The notes beneath the pieces are model-generated. The model ran no database searches and was not told where the DNA came from. It was given only the letters and a program-made list of their open reading frames with translations. The position numbers and the translations under genes are program-made. Of a stretch of 64,000 nt of DNA, positions 30,064-38,665 are shown piece after piece. The stretch comes from Streptomyces spinoverrucosus (GTDB taxonomy: Bacteria > Actinomycetota > Actinomycetes > Streptomycetales > Streptomycetaceae): assembly GCF_006539505.1 (NCBI RefSeq), contig NZ_BJND01000012.1, positions 62,001 through 126,000 on the forward strand, read 5' to 3'. Within the stretch, counting starts at the first letter, position 1, and the number at the start of each line of letters is the position of its first letter.

Positions 30064-31519
30064 CCCGAAGGGCTTTCTGAACCACGGCCGTGAGGTCGCC
30101 GCGTCCCGCCCGGTCGAGGAGCGCGTCAGGGACTGGAACGAGGTCTACGTCCCCGGCTCCCTGCTGCCGATCATCAGCAAGCAGGCCGGCCGGTGCATGG
30201 ACTGCGGCATCCCGTTCTGCCACAACGGCTGCCCGCTGGGGAACCTGATCCCCGAGTGGAACGACTACGCCTACCGCGAGGACTGGGGCGCCGCGTCCGA
30301 GCGCCTGCACGCCACGAACAACTTCCCGGAGTTCACGGGCCGCCTGTGCCCCGCTCCGTGCGAGTCGGCGTGTGTGCTCGGCATCAACCAGCCGGCGGTC
30401 ACCATCAAGAACGTCGAGGTCTCGATCATCGACAAGGCGTGGGAGACCGGGGACGTCGCCCCGCAGATCCCGGAGCGCCTGTCCGGCAAGACGGTGGCGG
30501 TCATCGGGTCCGGTCCCGCCGGTCTCGCCGCCGCCCAGCAGCTGACCCGGGCGGGTCACACGGTCGCCGTCTACGAGCGCGCGGACCGCGTCGGAGGCCT
30601 CCTCCGGTACGGCATCCCGGAGTTCAAGATGGAGAAGCGGCACATCAACCGCCGTATCGAGCAGATGCGCGCGGAGGGCACCCGCTTCCGCACCGGCATC
30701 GAGATCGGCCGCGACCTGAAGGCGACCGACCTGAAGAAGCGGTACGACGCGATCGTCATCGCCGCCGGTGCGACGACCGCCCGTGACCTCCCGGTCCCCG
30801 GCCGCGAGCTCAAGGGCATCTACCAGGCCATGGAGTACCTGCCGCTGGCCAACAAGGTCCAGGAGGGCGACTACGTCACTCCGCCGATCTCGGCCGAGGG
30901 CAAGCACGTCGTCGTCATCGGCGGCGGCGACACGGGCGCCGACTGCGTGGGCACCGCCCACCGCCAGGGCGCGGCCTCGGTGACGCAGCTGGAGATCATG
31001 CCCCGCCCGAACGACGAGCGGGACGCGGTGCGCCAGCCGTGGCCGACCTTCCCGATGCTGTACAAGGTCACGTCCGCGCACGAGGAGGGTGGCGAGAGGG
31101 TCTACTCCGTCTCCACCACCCACTTCGAGGGCGACGAGGACGGCAACGTCCAGTGGCTGCACCTGAGCGAGGTCGAGTTCATCGACGGCAAGCTGACCCC
31201 GAAGCCGGGCACGGAGCGCAAGATCCCCGCCCAGCTGGTCACCCTCGCCATGGGCTTCACCGGCACCGACCGCGAGAACGGCCTGGTCGACCAGTTCGGC
31301 CTGGACCTCGACGAGCGCGGCAACATCGCCCGCGACGCCGACTTCCAGACCAATGTGCCGGGTGTGTTCGTGGCGGGTGACGCGGGCCGTGGCCAGTCGC
31401 TGATCGTGTGGGCGATCGCGGAGGGCCGCTCGGCGGCACGCGGCGTCGACCGCTTCCTCACGGGCGCGAGCGACCTGCCGGCGCCGATCCGGCCGACGGA
31501 CCGCGCGCTGATGGTCTGA
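30056..31519 (+). CDS. gltD: Glutamate synthase, small (beta) subunit
   Basis: 487 aa. It feeds electrons from NADPH to the large subunit. The N-terminal cysteine clusters for two 4Fe-4S centres are [18 protein letters not shown] and [12 protein letters not shown]; then come the FAD motif [13 protein letters not shown], the NADPH motif [17 protein letters not shown] and the C-terminal FAD segment [15 protein letters not shown]. It starts inside the gltB stop region (8-bp overlap), consistent with 1:1 synthesis. A hairpin terminator follows. Confidence 0.97.
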   Translation: MADPKGFLNHGREVAASRPVEERVRDWNEVYVPGSLLPIISKQAGRCMDCGIPFCHNGCPLGNLIPEWNDYAYREDWGAASERLHATNNFPEFTGRLCPAPCESACVLGINQPAVTIKNVEVSIIDKAWETGDVAPQIPERLSGKTVAVIGSGPAGLAAAQQLTRAGHTVAVYERADRVGGLLRYGIPEFKMEKRHINRRIEQMRAEGTRFRTGIEIGRDLKATDLKKRYDAIVIAAGATTARDLPVPGRELKGIYQAMEYLPLANKVQEGDYVTPPISAEGKHVVVIGGGDTGADCVGTAHRQGAASVTQLEIMPRPNDERDAVRQPWPTFPMLYKVTSAHEEGGERVYSVSTTHFEGDEDGNVQWLHLSEVEFIDGKLTPKPGTERKIPAQLVTLAMGFTGTDRENGLVDQFGLDLDERGNIARDADFQTNVPGVFVAGDAGRGQSLIVWAIAEGRSAARGVDRFLTGASDLPAPIRPTDRALMV

Positions 31520-31581
31520 CCCGCTAGTGGTCTGATCCAACTCAACAAGCGTCCCGTACAAAGGCGTACGGAACACCAGGT

Positions 31582-31627
31582 GGCGCCTGCCCGACCAGTC
31601 CCCGACCGGACCGACTGGGCAGGCGCC
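31582..31627. terminator. Terminator between gltD and the rhomboid gene
   Basis: GGCGCCTGCCC...CAGTC (31582-31600) pairs with GACTGGGCAGGCGCC (31613-31627), leaving a three-base bulge. The two flanking genes are convergent, so it can serve both. Confidence 0.75.
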
Positions 31628-31638
31628 GCCGCTTGTTC

Positions 31639-32544
31639 TCAGGCCAGTGCCATGACCTTGCCGACCGTCAGGACCACCAGCAGCGCGAGCAGTGCCGCGC
31701 ACGCCCCCGCCTGCACCAGCGTGCGCCGGTCGCGCGGCGCGTACGCGAACGCGGCCGTCACCACCCCGCCCGCCAGCAGCCCGCCCAGGTGCGCTTGCCA
31801 GGAGGTGAAGCCGATCGAGACCACCAGCCACACCAGCAAGGTCACCATGAAGCGGTTGACGGCGTTCATGTTGGCGCCGAGGCGGCGGGCCATGACGTAG
31901 TACGCGGCACCGAGGCCGAAGATCGCGCCGGAGGCGCCGACCGTGAGGGCGTCGGGGTCGAGGAGCAGGACCAGCACCGAGCCGCCGAGCGCCGACAGCA
32001 GGTACAGGGCGACGTAGCGGACGCGGCCGAGCTGAAGCTCCACCGTCCTGCCGAGGCTCCACAGCGCCGCCATGTTCATCACGATGTGCAGGATGCCGAA
32101 CGTCCCCCCGGTCGGCGACAGATGCAGGAACGCGCCGGTCAGCAGGCGGTACCACTCCCCGGCCACCAGCCCCTCCGGCGCGAAGTCCGCCGGGTACACG
32201 TCCTGCCACCTGTAGTGCAGGCCGTCCGGGCCGACCAGCCCGGCGCCCAGCATCCCGAAGCGGTCCACGATCTCCGGACGTACCAACTGGCCGACGTAGG
32301 CCAGGACATTGAGCGCGATCAGGGCGTACGTCACGACCGGCACCGCCGCGACTTGGCCCCCGACGACCGTACGAGCCTGCCTGATCGACCTCGCGCCCTC
32401 CTTCACGCACTCGACGCACTGGTGGCCCACGGCTGCCTCGCGCATGCAGTCCGGGCAGATGACCCGGTCGCAGCGGGTGCAGCGGACGTAGGACTCCACC
32501 TTGGGGTGGCGGTAGCAGGTGGTGACGGTGGACTCGGGTTCCAC
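31639..32544 (-). CDS. Rhomboid intramembrane serine protease with N-terminal zinc finger
   Basis: 301 aa. The catalytic Ser lies in VGASGAIFGLGAAYY and the His in FTSWQAHLGGLLAG; HIVMNMAALWSLG is the family segment before the active site. Six to seven transmembrane helices are visible from residue 68 on. Unusually, residues 9-48 form a Cys/His module (CYRHPK..YVRCTRCDRVICPDCM..GHQCVEC), like a B-box-type zinc finger facing the cytoplasm. Substrates are unknown. GTG start with GAGGAG 6 nt upstream. Confidence 0.92.
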   Translation of the reverse strand: MEPESTVTTCYRHPKVESYVRCTRCDRVICPDCMREAAVGHQCVECVKEGARSIRQARTVVGGQVAAVPVVTYALIALNVLAYVGQLVRPEIVDRFGMLGAGLVGPDGLHYRWQDVYPADFAPEGLVAGEWYRLLTGAFLHLSPTGGTFGILHIVMNMAALWSLGRTVELQLGRVRYVALYLLSALGGSVLVLLLDPDALTVGASGAIFGLGAAYYVMARRLGANMNAVNRFMVTLLVWLVVSIGFTSWQAHLGGLLAGGVVTAAFAYAPRDRRTLVQAGACAALLALLVVLTVGKVMALA

Positions 32545-32649
32545 GGCCGGCTCCTCGAAGGGGGTGGGGCGGACGGTGAGCCGGTGGGGTCGGCGGCGAA
32601 CAAAATAGCGAACGCCGGTGAACGGAGATCACGGTGGGCGGGGGTGCCG

Positions 32650-32655
32650 TAATCT
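32650..32655 (+). promoter_or_regulatory. Probable -10 for the VWA gene (leaderless)
   Basis: TAATCT, a near-consensus -10, ends exactly 7 nt before GTG 32663, with no ribosome-binding site between them. Confidence 0.55.
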
Positions 32656-32662
32656 CGGCCGC

Positions 32663-33388
32663 GTGGCAGCCATCAGTCTCAGCAAGGTCCAGCAGACCGC
32701 GCCCGCGCTCGTGGATCTGTACAAGAGCGCCGGGGTTTCACTCGCAAAGCACGGGCTGGAGGGGCAACGGGCCGCCGTGTATCTCGTCGTCGACTACTCG
32801 GGGTCGATGAAGCCGTACTACAAGGACGGCAGTGTGCAGGCGCTCGCCGACCGGGTGCTGGGGCTGTCGTCGCATCTCGACGACGACGGCAGGGTGCCGG
32901 TCGTCTTCTTCTCCACGGATGTCGATGCTGTCACCGACATCGCGCTCGCCGACCACCAGGGGCGCATCGAGCGGATCGTGGCGGGCCTGGGGCACATGGG
33001 CAAGACCAGCTACCACCTGGCCATGGACGCCGTCATCGACCACTACCTCGACAGCGGCTCCCGGGATCCCGCCCTCGTCGTCTTCCAGACCGACGGCGGG
33101 CCCATCAACAAGCTCGCCGCCGAACGGTATCTGTGCAAGGCGGCGAAGCTGCCGCTGTTCTGGCAGTTCATCGGCTTCGGCGACCCGGGCAGCCGGCAGT
33201 TCGACTTTCTGCGCAGGCTCGACGAGTTGCCCGTGCCGGACCGGCGGGTGGTCGACAACGCCGGGTTCTTCCACGCCGGTGCGGATCCGCGGCAGGTGTC
33301 CGACGCCGCGTTGTACGACCGTCTCGTGGGCGAGTTCCCCCAGTGGCTGGCGGCCGCGCGGGAGCGGGGGATCGTGCGGCCCGGCTGA
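32663..33388 (+). CDS. VWA-domain (TerF/TerY-like) protein
   Basis: 241 aa, essentially a single von Willebrand A domain. The metal-ion-dependent adhesion site is visible as DYSGSMKPYY, with the downstream Thr in MGKTSYHLAMD and the Asp of FQTDGGP. Relatives occur beside tellurium-resistance (ter) genes and are thought to bind partner proteins through Mg2+; no other ter gene is in this window. The start is GTG 32663 (VAAISLSKVQQTAP). It lies divergent from the rhomboid gene. The precise role is unknown. Confidence 0.85.
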   Translation: MAAISLSKVQQTAPALVDLYKSAGVSLAKHGLEGQRAAVYLVVDYSGSMKPYYKDGSVQALADRVLGLSSHLDDDGRVPVVFFSTDVDAVTDIALADHQGRIERIVAGLGHMGKTSYHLAMDAVIDHYLDSGSRDPALVVFQTDGGPINKLAAERYLCKAAKLPLFWQFIGFGDPGSRQFDFLRRLDELPVPDRRVVDNAGFFHAGADPRQVSDAALYDRLVGEFPQWLAAARERGIVRPG

Positions 33389-33469
33389 GATCGTGCGGAC
33401 ACCTTTGGCTTGAGCCCTTCGCCGTGTCACCCTGAGGACCATCCGGTCCGACGGGGAGGGCGACGGCAT

Positions 33470-35104
33470 ATGAACGGCGCACGATCGGTGAACTCGGCCA
33501 CGAGCAGGGGGAGTTCCCCGGGGCGAGGCGAGAAGGTGGCCGACTGGGCCGACGGGCGGCTCGGGCTCTACGCGCTCGCCAAGGCCAACATGCGCAAGGT
33601 CTTCCCGGACCACTGGTCCTTCATGCTGGGCGAGGTCTGCCTCTACAGCTTCGTCGTCCTCATCCTCACCGGGGTCTACCTCACGCTGTTCTTCGAGCCG
33701 AGCAGCGCCGAAGTGGTCTACGACGGGTCGTACACGCCGCTCAATGGCATCGTGATGACCCGGGCCTTCGAGTCCACCCTGGAGATCAGCTTCGATGTGC
33801 GCGGCGGGCTGCTGATCCGGCAGATCCACCACTGGGCGGCGCTGGTCTTCGTCGCCGGGATGCTCGTGCACATGATGCGGGTGTTCTTCACCGGCGCCTA
33901 CCGCAAGCCGCGCGAGATCAACTGGGTGTTCGGCTGGACCCTGCTGTTCCTCGGCATCATCACCGGCCTCACCGGCTACTCGCTCCCCGACGACCTGCTC
34001 TCCGGCACCGGCCTGCGCTTCGCCCAGGGCGCCATCCTGTCCATCCCGATCGTCGGCACGTATCTGGCGTTCTTCCTGTTCGGCGGGGAGTTCCCGGGCC
34101 ACGACATCATCTCGCGGCTGTTCCCGATCCATGTCCTGCTGCTGCCCGGGATCATGCTGGGCTTGGTGGTGGCCCATCTGATCCTGGTCTTCTACCACAA
34201 GCACACCCAGTACCCCGGCCCCGGCCGCGACCAGAAGTCGGTCGTCGGCATGCCCTTCCTGCCGGTCTACATGGCCAAGGCCGGTGGCTTCTTCTTCCTG
34301 GTCTTCGGCGTGCTCGCGATGATGGGCGGGATCGCGCAGATCAACCCCGTGTGGGCCTTCGGCCCGTACCGCGCCGACCTCGTCACCACCGGCGCCCAGC
34401 CGGACTGGTACCTCGGCTTCTCCGAGGGCCTGATCCGGGTGATGCCGGGATGGGAGATCGACCTCTGGGGCCACACCCTCGTCCTCGGCGTCTTCATCCC
34501 CTTCGCGCTCTTCCCGCTGATCCTGGCCGCCATCGGCGTCTATCCCTTCATCGAGGCCTGGATCACCGGCGACAAACGCGAGCACCACATCCTGGACCGG
34601 CCGCGCAACGCCCCCGTCCGCACCGGCCTTGGCGTCGCCTGGCTCACCCTCTACGCGGTCTGCCTGATCGGCGGCGGCAACGACATCGTCGCCACCCATC
34701 TGCATCTGTCGATCAACGCCATCACCTGGTTCGTGCGGATCGCGTTCTTCGTCGCGCCGGTGCTGGCGTTCGTCGTCACCAAGCGGATCTGCCTGGGCCT
34801 GCAACGCCGAGACCGCGAGAAGGTGCTGCACGGCCGGGAGACCGGCACCATCAAACGGCTGCCGCACGGCGAGTACATAGAGGTCCACGAACCCCTCACC
34901 CAGGCCCAGCGGTTCACCCTGACCCAGCACGAGCAGCGGCCGCCGTTCGAGATCGGACCGCGCGTGGACACCAACGGTGTCCGGCGGCCGGTCACCATCT
35001 CCGAGCGGGTACGCGCGAGGCTGGCCCGGGCCATGTTCGGGTCCGACAGCCACATCCCGAAGCCGACGCCGGAGGAGTACCGGGAGATCACGCGCGGGCA
35101 CTGA
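33470..35104 (+). CDS. Orphan cytochrome bc1 complex b subunit (QcrB paralogue)
   Basis: 544 aa. Eight to nine transmembrane helices. The four haem-ligand histidines are in the spaced pairs IHHWAALVFVAGMLVHMM and FPIHVLLLPGIMLGLVVAHL; PDWYLGFSEGLIR is the actinobacterial form of the PEWY quinol-oxidation motif. The C-terminal tail is long and hydrophilic. In the respiratory supercomplex QcrB is encoded with QcrC and QcrA, but neither is near, so this is a lone second copy. GGGGAGGG precedes ATG 33470. Its 3' end overlaps the convergent dehydrogenase gene by 17 bp. Confidence 0.9.
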   Translation: MNGARSVNSATSRGSSPGRGEKVADWADGRLGLYALAKANMRKVFPDHWSFMLGEVCLYSFVVLILTGVYLTLFFEPSSAEVVYDGSYTPLNGIVMTRAFESTLEISFDVRGGLLIRQIHHWAALVFVAGMLVHMMRVFFTGAYRKPREINWVFGWTLLFLGIITGLTGYSLPDDLLSGTGLRFAQGAILSIPIVGTYLAFFLFGGEFPGHDIISRLFPIHVLLLPGIMLGLVVAHLILVFYHKHTQYPGPGRDQKSVVGMPFLPVYMAKAGGFFFLVFGVLAMMGGIAQINPVWAFGPYRADLVTTGAQPDWYLGFSEGLIRVMPGWEIDLWGHTLVLGVFIPFALFPLILAAIGVYPFIEAWITGDKREHHILDRPRNAPVRTGLGVAWLTLYAVCLIGGGNDIVATHLHLSINAITWFVRIAFFVAPVLAFVVTKRICLGLQRRDREKVLHGRETGTIKRLPHGEYIEVHEPLTQAQRFTLTQHEQRPPFEIGPRVDTNGVRRPVTISERVRARLARAMFGSDSHIPKPTPEEYREITRGH

Positions 35105-36044
35105 GGACGACGTCCCGGCACTCGTCCGGGCTGCCCCAGGCGCCGCGCAGGGCGCGGGCCTTGGTCAGCCAGAGGGACAGGTCGCACTCCGCCGTGTAGC
35201 CGATCGCGCCGTGCAACTGGAGCGCCGTCCGGGCCGCGGCGTACGCGGCCTCGCACGCCGTGACCTTGGCGGCGGCCACGTCGGCGGGGCTCATGGTGAG
35301 CGCTGCTCCGAAGACGAGCGGGCGGGCGAACTCCAGGGCGATCTTCGTGTCCGCCAGCCGGTGCTTGACGGCCTGGAACGAGCCTATGGGAACGCCGAAC
35401 TGGGTGCGCTGACGGACGTACGCGACGGTCCGGTCGAGCAGGGCCTCTCCGACGCCGAGGGCCTGGGCGGCGGTGGCCAGGCGCGCCCAGGTGAGGGCCT
35501 GCTCGGTGGGCGGGGTGGGGGAGAGGAGCTCGCCGCCGGGGAGGAGCGGGGTGAGGCGGCGGGCCGGGTCCAGGGACGGGCGGGCGGGGGTGGCCGGGCC
35601 GGGGGCGAGGCGCAGGCCGTCGGGGGTGAGGGAGAGGTGGGTGGTGGCCGCGTCGCCGTCGAGGGCGTACTGGGAGTCCATGGGCGCCAGCGTGGCCATG
35701 GTCCCGCCCGCCGCGAGGGACGGCAGGAAGCGTTTGGCGAGGGCCGGTTCCGTGAACAGCGCGGCCGCCGCGACCGTCTCCACCAGCGGGCCCGGGACCG
35801 CGTACCGCCCCAACTCGACGAAAGCGACGGCCAGTTCCACGGGCCGGGCGCCCAGCCCGTCGTACTCCTCCGGCACGGCCAGCGCGAACACGCCCGCCTC
35901 GGCGATACGGGACCACAGCGCGCGTCCGCCGGAGTGGTCGCCGCGGCTCCAGTCCCGTATGACCGACGGCGTGTCGGCGGCGGTGAGCAGGCCGTTCAGG
36001 GAGGCGGCGAAGGCGTGTTGTTCGGGGTCGAGGAGGAAGCGCAT
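35088..36044 (-). CDS. Acyl-CoA dehydrogenase, small/partner subunit type
   Basis: 318 aa, shorter than the 380-residue norm. N-terminal helical domain (LLDPEQHAFAASLNGLL), a shortened central beta domain, and a C-terminal helical domain ending in LQLHGAIGYTAECDLSLWLTKARAL. No Glu base is obvious at the usual position. Short dehydrogenases paired with a full-length one form heterotetramers in actinobacterial steroid degradation (FadE26/27, FadE28/29, FadE31/32). The ATG overlaps the stop of the larger gene (TGATG), supporting a complex. The steroid-type substrate is inferred from the neighbourhood. Confidence 0.87.
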   Translation of the reverse strand: MRFLLDPEQHAFAASLNGLLTAADTPSVIRDWSRGDHSGGRALWSRIAEAGVFALAVPEEYDGLGARPVELAVAFVELGRYAVPGPLVETVAAAALFTEPALAKRFLPSLAAGGTMATLAPMDSQYALDGDAATTHLSLTPDGLRLAPGPATPARPSLDPARRLTPLLPGGELLSPTPPTEQALTWARLATAAQALGVGEALLDRTVAYVRQRTQFGVPIGSFQAVKHRLADTKIALEFARPLVFGAALTMSPADVAAAKVTACEAAYAAARTALQLHGAIGYTAECDLSLWLTKARALRGAWGSPDECRDVVLSARA

Positions 36045-37183
36045 CAGCGGCGTCCCTTCGGCAGGCCCAGCAGGCGCTCGGCGATGATGTCGCGCTGGAT
36101 CTCGTTGGTTCCGGCGTAGATCGGACCGGCCAGGGCGAAGACGTATGGCTCGGACCACGCGGTGTCCGCCAACTCGCCCTCCGGGCCGAGGAGGTCGAGG
36201 GCGGTCTCGTGCAGCGCGATGTCGTACTCCGACCAGAACACCTTGTTCAGGCTCGCCTCCGCGCCGAGCGGCTCGCCGTCGAGGAAGCGGGAGGCGGCGG
36301 CGTACGTGAAGAGCTGGTAGGCGCGGGCGCCGATGACGGCGTCGGCCACGCGGGAGCGCATGGCGTGCGGGCTGCCCTGGGTCCGCCACAGCTGGTGCAG
36401 GCGGTCGGCGGCGGCCAGGAAGCGGCCGGGGGAGCGCAGCGTGAGGCCGCGTTCGTTGGCCGCTGTCGACATGGCGACATGCCAGCCCTGGCCGGGCTCG
36501 CCGATGACGTCCTCGTCGGGGACGAAGACGTCGTCCAGGAACAGCTCGGCGAAGGCCGGTTTGCCGTCCAGGCGGGCGATGGGGCGGACGGTCACACCGG
36601 GGGCGCGCAGGTCGAACATCAGGTATGTGAGGCCCTGATGGGGCTTCGCGGTGTGCTGTTCGCTGCGGAACAGGCCGAAGGCGCGGTCGGCGAAGGGCGC
36701 GCGGGAGGACCAGGTCTTCTGGCCGGACAGCAGCCAGCCGCCGTCGGTGCGGACGGCTCTCGACGTCAGGGACGCGAGGTCCGAGCCCGCCGCCGGCTCC
36801 GACCAGGCCTGCGCCCAGATGGTGTGACCCGAGGCCATGGGAGGCAGGATGCGGGCTCGCTGCTCCTCGGTGCCGTGGGCGAAGAGGGTGGGGGCGAGGA
36901 GGTGGATGCCGTTCTGGCTGACGCGGGCCGGGGCGGCGGCCGCGTAGTACTCCTCCTCGAAGATCAGCCACCGCACGAGCCCGCAGTCCCGGCCGCCGTA
37001 CGCCGCCGGCCAGTCGACCACCGACCAGCGGTCCGCGGCCAGTTCCGCCTCCCACGCACGGTGGGCGGCGAAGCCCTCCTCGGTCTCCAGGGAGGGCAGG
37101 GGGGTGGACGGCACGTGCGCGTGCAGCCAGCTCCGAGCCTCGGCCCGGAACGCGCCCTCTTCCTGCGTGAACGCGAGATCCAT
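36044..37183 (-). CDS. Acyl-CoA dehydrogenase, FadE30-like
   Basis: 379 aa, full-length family member. Motifs: VSQNGIHLLAPTLFAHGTEEQ, QAWSEPAAGSDLASL (FAD/substrate loop), SGQKTWSSRA, and the C-terminal GPIYAGTNEIQRDIIAERLLGLPKG. It resembles the steroid-type dehydrogenases such as FadE30, which acts on the side chain of HIP-CoA in the KstR2 regulon. It lies first in its two-gene operon, divergent from the IpdF-like gene, with the shared operator at 37199-37218. GGAAGGA lies about 9 nt before its ATG. Confidence 0.88.
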   Translation of the reverse strand: MDLAFTQEEGAFRAEARSWLHAHVPSTPLPSLETEEGFAAHRAWEAELAADRWSVVDWPAAYGGRDCGLVRWLIFEEEYYAAAAPARVSQNGIHLLAPTLFAHGTEEQRARILPPMASGHTIWAQAWSEPAAGSDLASLTSRAVRTDGGWLLSGQKTWSSRAPFADRAFGLFRSEQHTAKPHQGLTYLMFDLRAPGVTVRPIARLDGKPAFAELFLDDVFVPDEDVIGEPGQGWHVAMSTAANERGLTLRSPGRFLAAADRLHQLWRTQGSPHAMRSRVADAVIGARAYQLFTYAAASRFLDGEPLGAEASLNKVFWSEYDIALHETALDLLGPEGELADTAWSEPYVFALAGPIYAGTNEIQRDIIAERLLGLPKGRR

Positions 37184-37198
37184 CGACGACAGTCCTTC

Positions 37199-37218
37199 CC
37201 TAACAAGTGTTTGGTAGG
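37199..37218. promoter_or_regulatory. KstR2-like operator, box A
   Basis: The dyad CCTAaCAAgtgtTTGgTAGG has perfect outer half sites CCTAnCAA/TTGnTAGG. Read on the minus strand, its core ACCAAACACTTGTT matches the known KstR2 consensus AnCAAGnnCTTGnT at all but one defined position. It lies just upstream of the -10 TAGCGT of the IpdF-like gene, where a repressor would block transcription of both divergent genes. Confidence 0.7.
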
Positions 37219-37219
37219 T

Positions 37220-37225
37220 TAGCGT
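37220..37225 (+). promoter_or_regulatory. Probable -10 of the IpdF-like gene
   Basis: TAGCGT lies 6 nt before ATG 37232 and directly after operator box A. The arrangement implies a leaderless, repressor-controlled transcript. Confidence 0.45.
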
Positions 37226-37231
37226 GGCCCC

Positions 37232-38017
37232 ATGACAGGCGTCGAGAGTCCGGCGTATGTGCCCGGGCACGGGCTGCTGAAGGGCCGCACCGCCGTCATC
37301 ACGGCCGCGGCCGGTGCGGGGATCGGCGGGGCGACCGCGCGCCGGTTCCTTCAGGAGGGCGCGCGCGTGCTGATCAGTGACGCGCATGTGCGGCGGCTCA
37401 AGGAGTACGAAGCGGAGTTGGCCGGGGAGTTCGGCGGTGAGGCCGTGGCCGCGCTGCCGTGCGACGTGACCGACGAGACGCAGGTGCAGGCGCTGTTCGA
37501 GACGGCTGTGCGGGAGCACGGGCGGCTCGATGTCGTCGTCAACAACGCAGGGCTGGGCGGCACTTCGTACCTCGTCGACATGACCGACGAGCAGTGGTCG
37601 CGGGTGCTGGACGTGACGTTGAACGGTACGTTCCGGTGCACGCGGGCCGCCCTGCGCCTGATGAAGGAGACAGGCGGCGTGATCGTCAACAACGCCTCCG
37701 TCGTCGGCTGGCGGGCCCAGGCCGGGCAGGCGCACTACGCCGCCGCGAAAGCCGGGGTGATGGCGCTGACCAGGTGCGCGGCGGTGGAGGCCGCGGAGTA
37801 CGGGGTGCGGGTCAACGCGGTCGCGCCGAGCCTCGCCATGCATCCGCACCTGGTGAAGGTGACCACCCCCGAGCTGCTCGCGGAACTCACCGCGCGCGAG
37901 GCCTTCGGGCGGTACGCGGAACCCTGGGAGGTGGCCAACGTGATCGTGTTCCTGGCGTCCGGGTACTCGTCGTATCTGACCGGAGAGGTCGTCTCCGTCA
38001 GCAGCCAACATCCGTAG
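37232..38017 (+). CDS. ipdF: IpdF-like short-chain dehydrogenase
   Basis: 261 aa classical SDR. Cofactor-binding TAAAGAGIGGATARRF, NNAGLGG, active-site Ser in NNASVVGWRA and the Tyr/Lys pair in HYAAAKAGVMALTRC. The whole sequence strongly recalls Rv3559c of M. tuberculosis, including GHGLL at the N-terminus, WRAQ...SHYAAAKAG-type spacing and the C-terminal SSYLTGEVVSVSSQHP. IpdF is a 5-hydroxy-type acyl-CoA dehydrogenase in steroid C/D-ring degradation. The symbol is given by homology from memory. Confidence 0.85.
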   Translation: MTGVESPAYVPGHGLLKGRTAVITAAAGAGIGGATARRFLQEGARVLISDAHVRRLKEYEAELAGEFGGEAVAALPCDVTDETQVQALFETAVREHGRLDVVVNNAGLGGTSYLVDMTDEQWSRVLDVTLNGTFRCTRAALRLMKETGGVIVNNASVVGWRAQAGQAHYAAAKAGVMALTRCAAVEAAEYGVRVNAVAPSLAMHPHLVKVTTPELLAELTAREAFGRYAEPWEVANVIVFLASGYSSYLTGEVVSVSSQHP

Positions 38018-38020
38018 GCC

Positions 38021-38026
38021 CACAAT
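38021..38026 (+). promoter_or_regulatory. Probable -10 of the TetR gene (leaderless)
   Basis: CACAAT followed by 7 nt and GTG 38034, the same layout as at hisI and the DUF2752 gene. It suggests the regulator has its own promoter as well as read-through from the SDR gene. Confidence 0.4.
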
Positions 38027-38033
38027 GGGTGCC

Positions 38034-38648
38034 GTGCCGACCAAGAAGAACCCCCAGGTGACCGCCTCCGCACCGGCGCGCCGCCGCGAACTCCTGCGCA
38101 CCGCCGCCGAGGTCTTCGCCGAGCAGGGGTACAACGCCACGACCGTTAGGACCATCGCCGACCACGCGGGCATGCTCGCGGGCAGCCTCTACTACCACTT
38201 CGACTCCAAGGAGTCGATGCTGGAGGAGATCCTGCGCACCTTCCTCGACGAGCTCTGGGACGGCTACGACGCCGTCCTGGACGCCGGGCTCGGGCCGCGG
38301 GAGACGCTGGAGGCACTGGTCACCGAGTCGTTCCGGGAGATCGACCGGCACCGCGCCGCTGTCGCGATCTACCAGAAGGAGTCCAGGCAGCTGGCGGCGC
38401 AGGAACGGTTCACGTTCCTCGCCGAGTCGCAGCGCAGGTTCGAAAAAGCGTGGCTGTCCACGCTGGAACGCGGGGTCGCCGGCCGGGTCTTCCGGGACGA
38501 CCTCGACGTCCGGCTCACCTACCGGTTCGTGCGGGACACCGTGTGGGTCGCCGCGTCCTGGTACCGGCCGGGCGGACAGCACAGTCCGGAGGAGATCGCC
38601 CGGCAGTACCTGTCGATGGTGCTGGACGGGATCGCCGTACGCGCCTAA
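38034..38648 (+). CDS. kstR2: KstR2-like TetR-family repressor
   Basis: 204 aa. Helix-turn-helix at about residues 28-60 (AEQGYNATTVRTIADHAGM, then GSLYYHFDSKESMLEEIL). The ligand domain contains RFVRDTVWVAASWYRPGG, nearly the same as in mycobacterial KstR2 (RFIRDTTWVSVRWYRPGG, as I remember it), and a YQKESRQLAAQERF segment matching KstR2's YQDEAQRLASQPRF. KstR2 is released from DNA by HIP-CoA. Its likely sites are boxes A and B. GTG 38034 is preferred over ATG 38025, which is part of the CACAAT hexamer. Confidence 0.85.
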   Translation: MPTKKNPQVTASAPARRRELLRTAAEVFAEQGYNATTVRTIADHAGMLAGSLYYHFDSKESMLEEILRTFLDELWDGYDAVLDAGLGPRETLEALVTESFREIDRHRAAVAIYQKESRQLAAQERFTFLAESQRRFEKAWLSTLERGVAGRVFRDDLDVRLTYRFVRDTVWVAASWYRPGGQHSPEEIARQYLSMVLDGIAVRA

Positions 38649-38665
38649 CTCGCTGGGGAGTCGTC

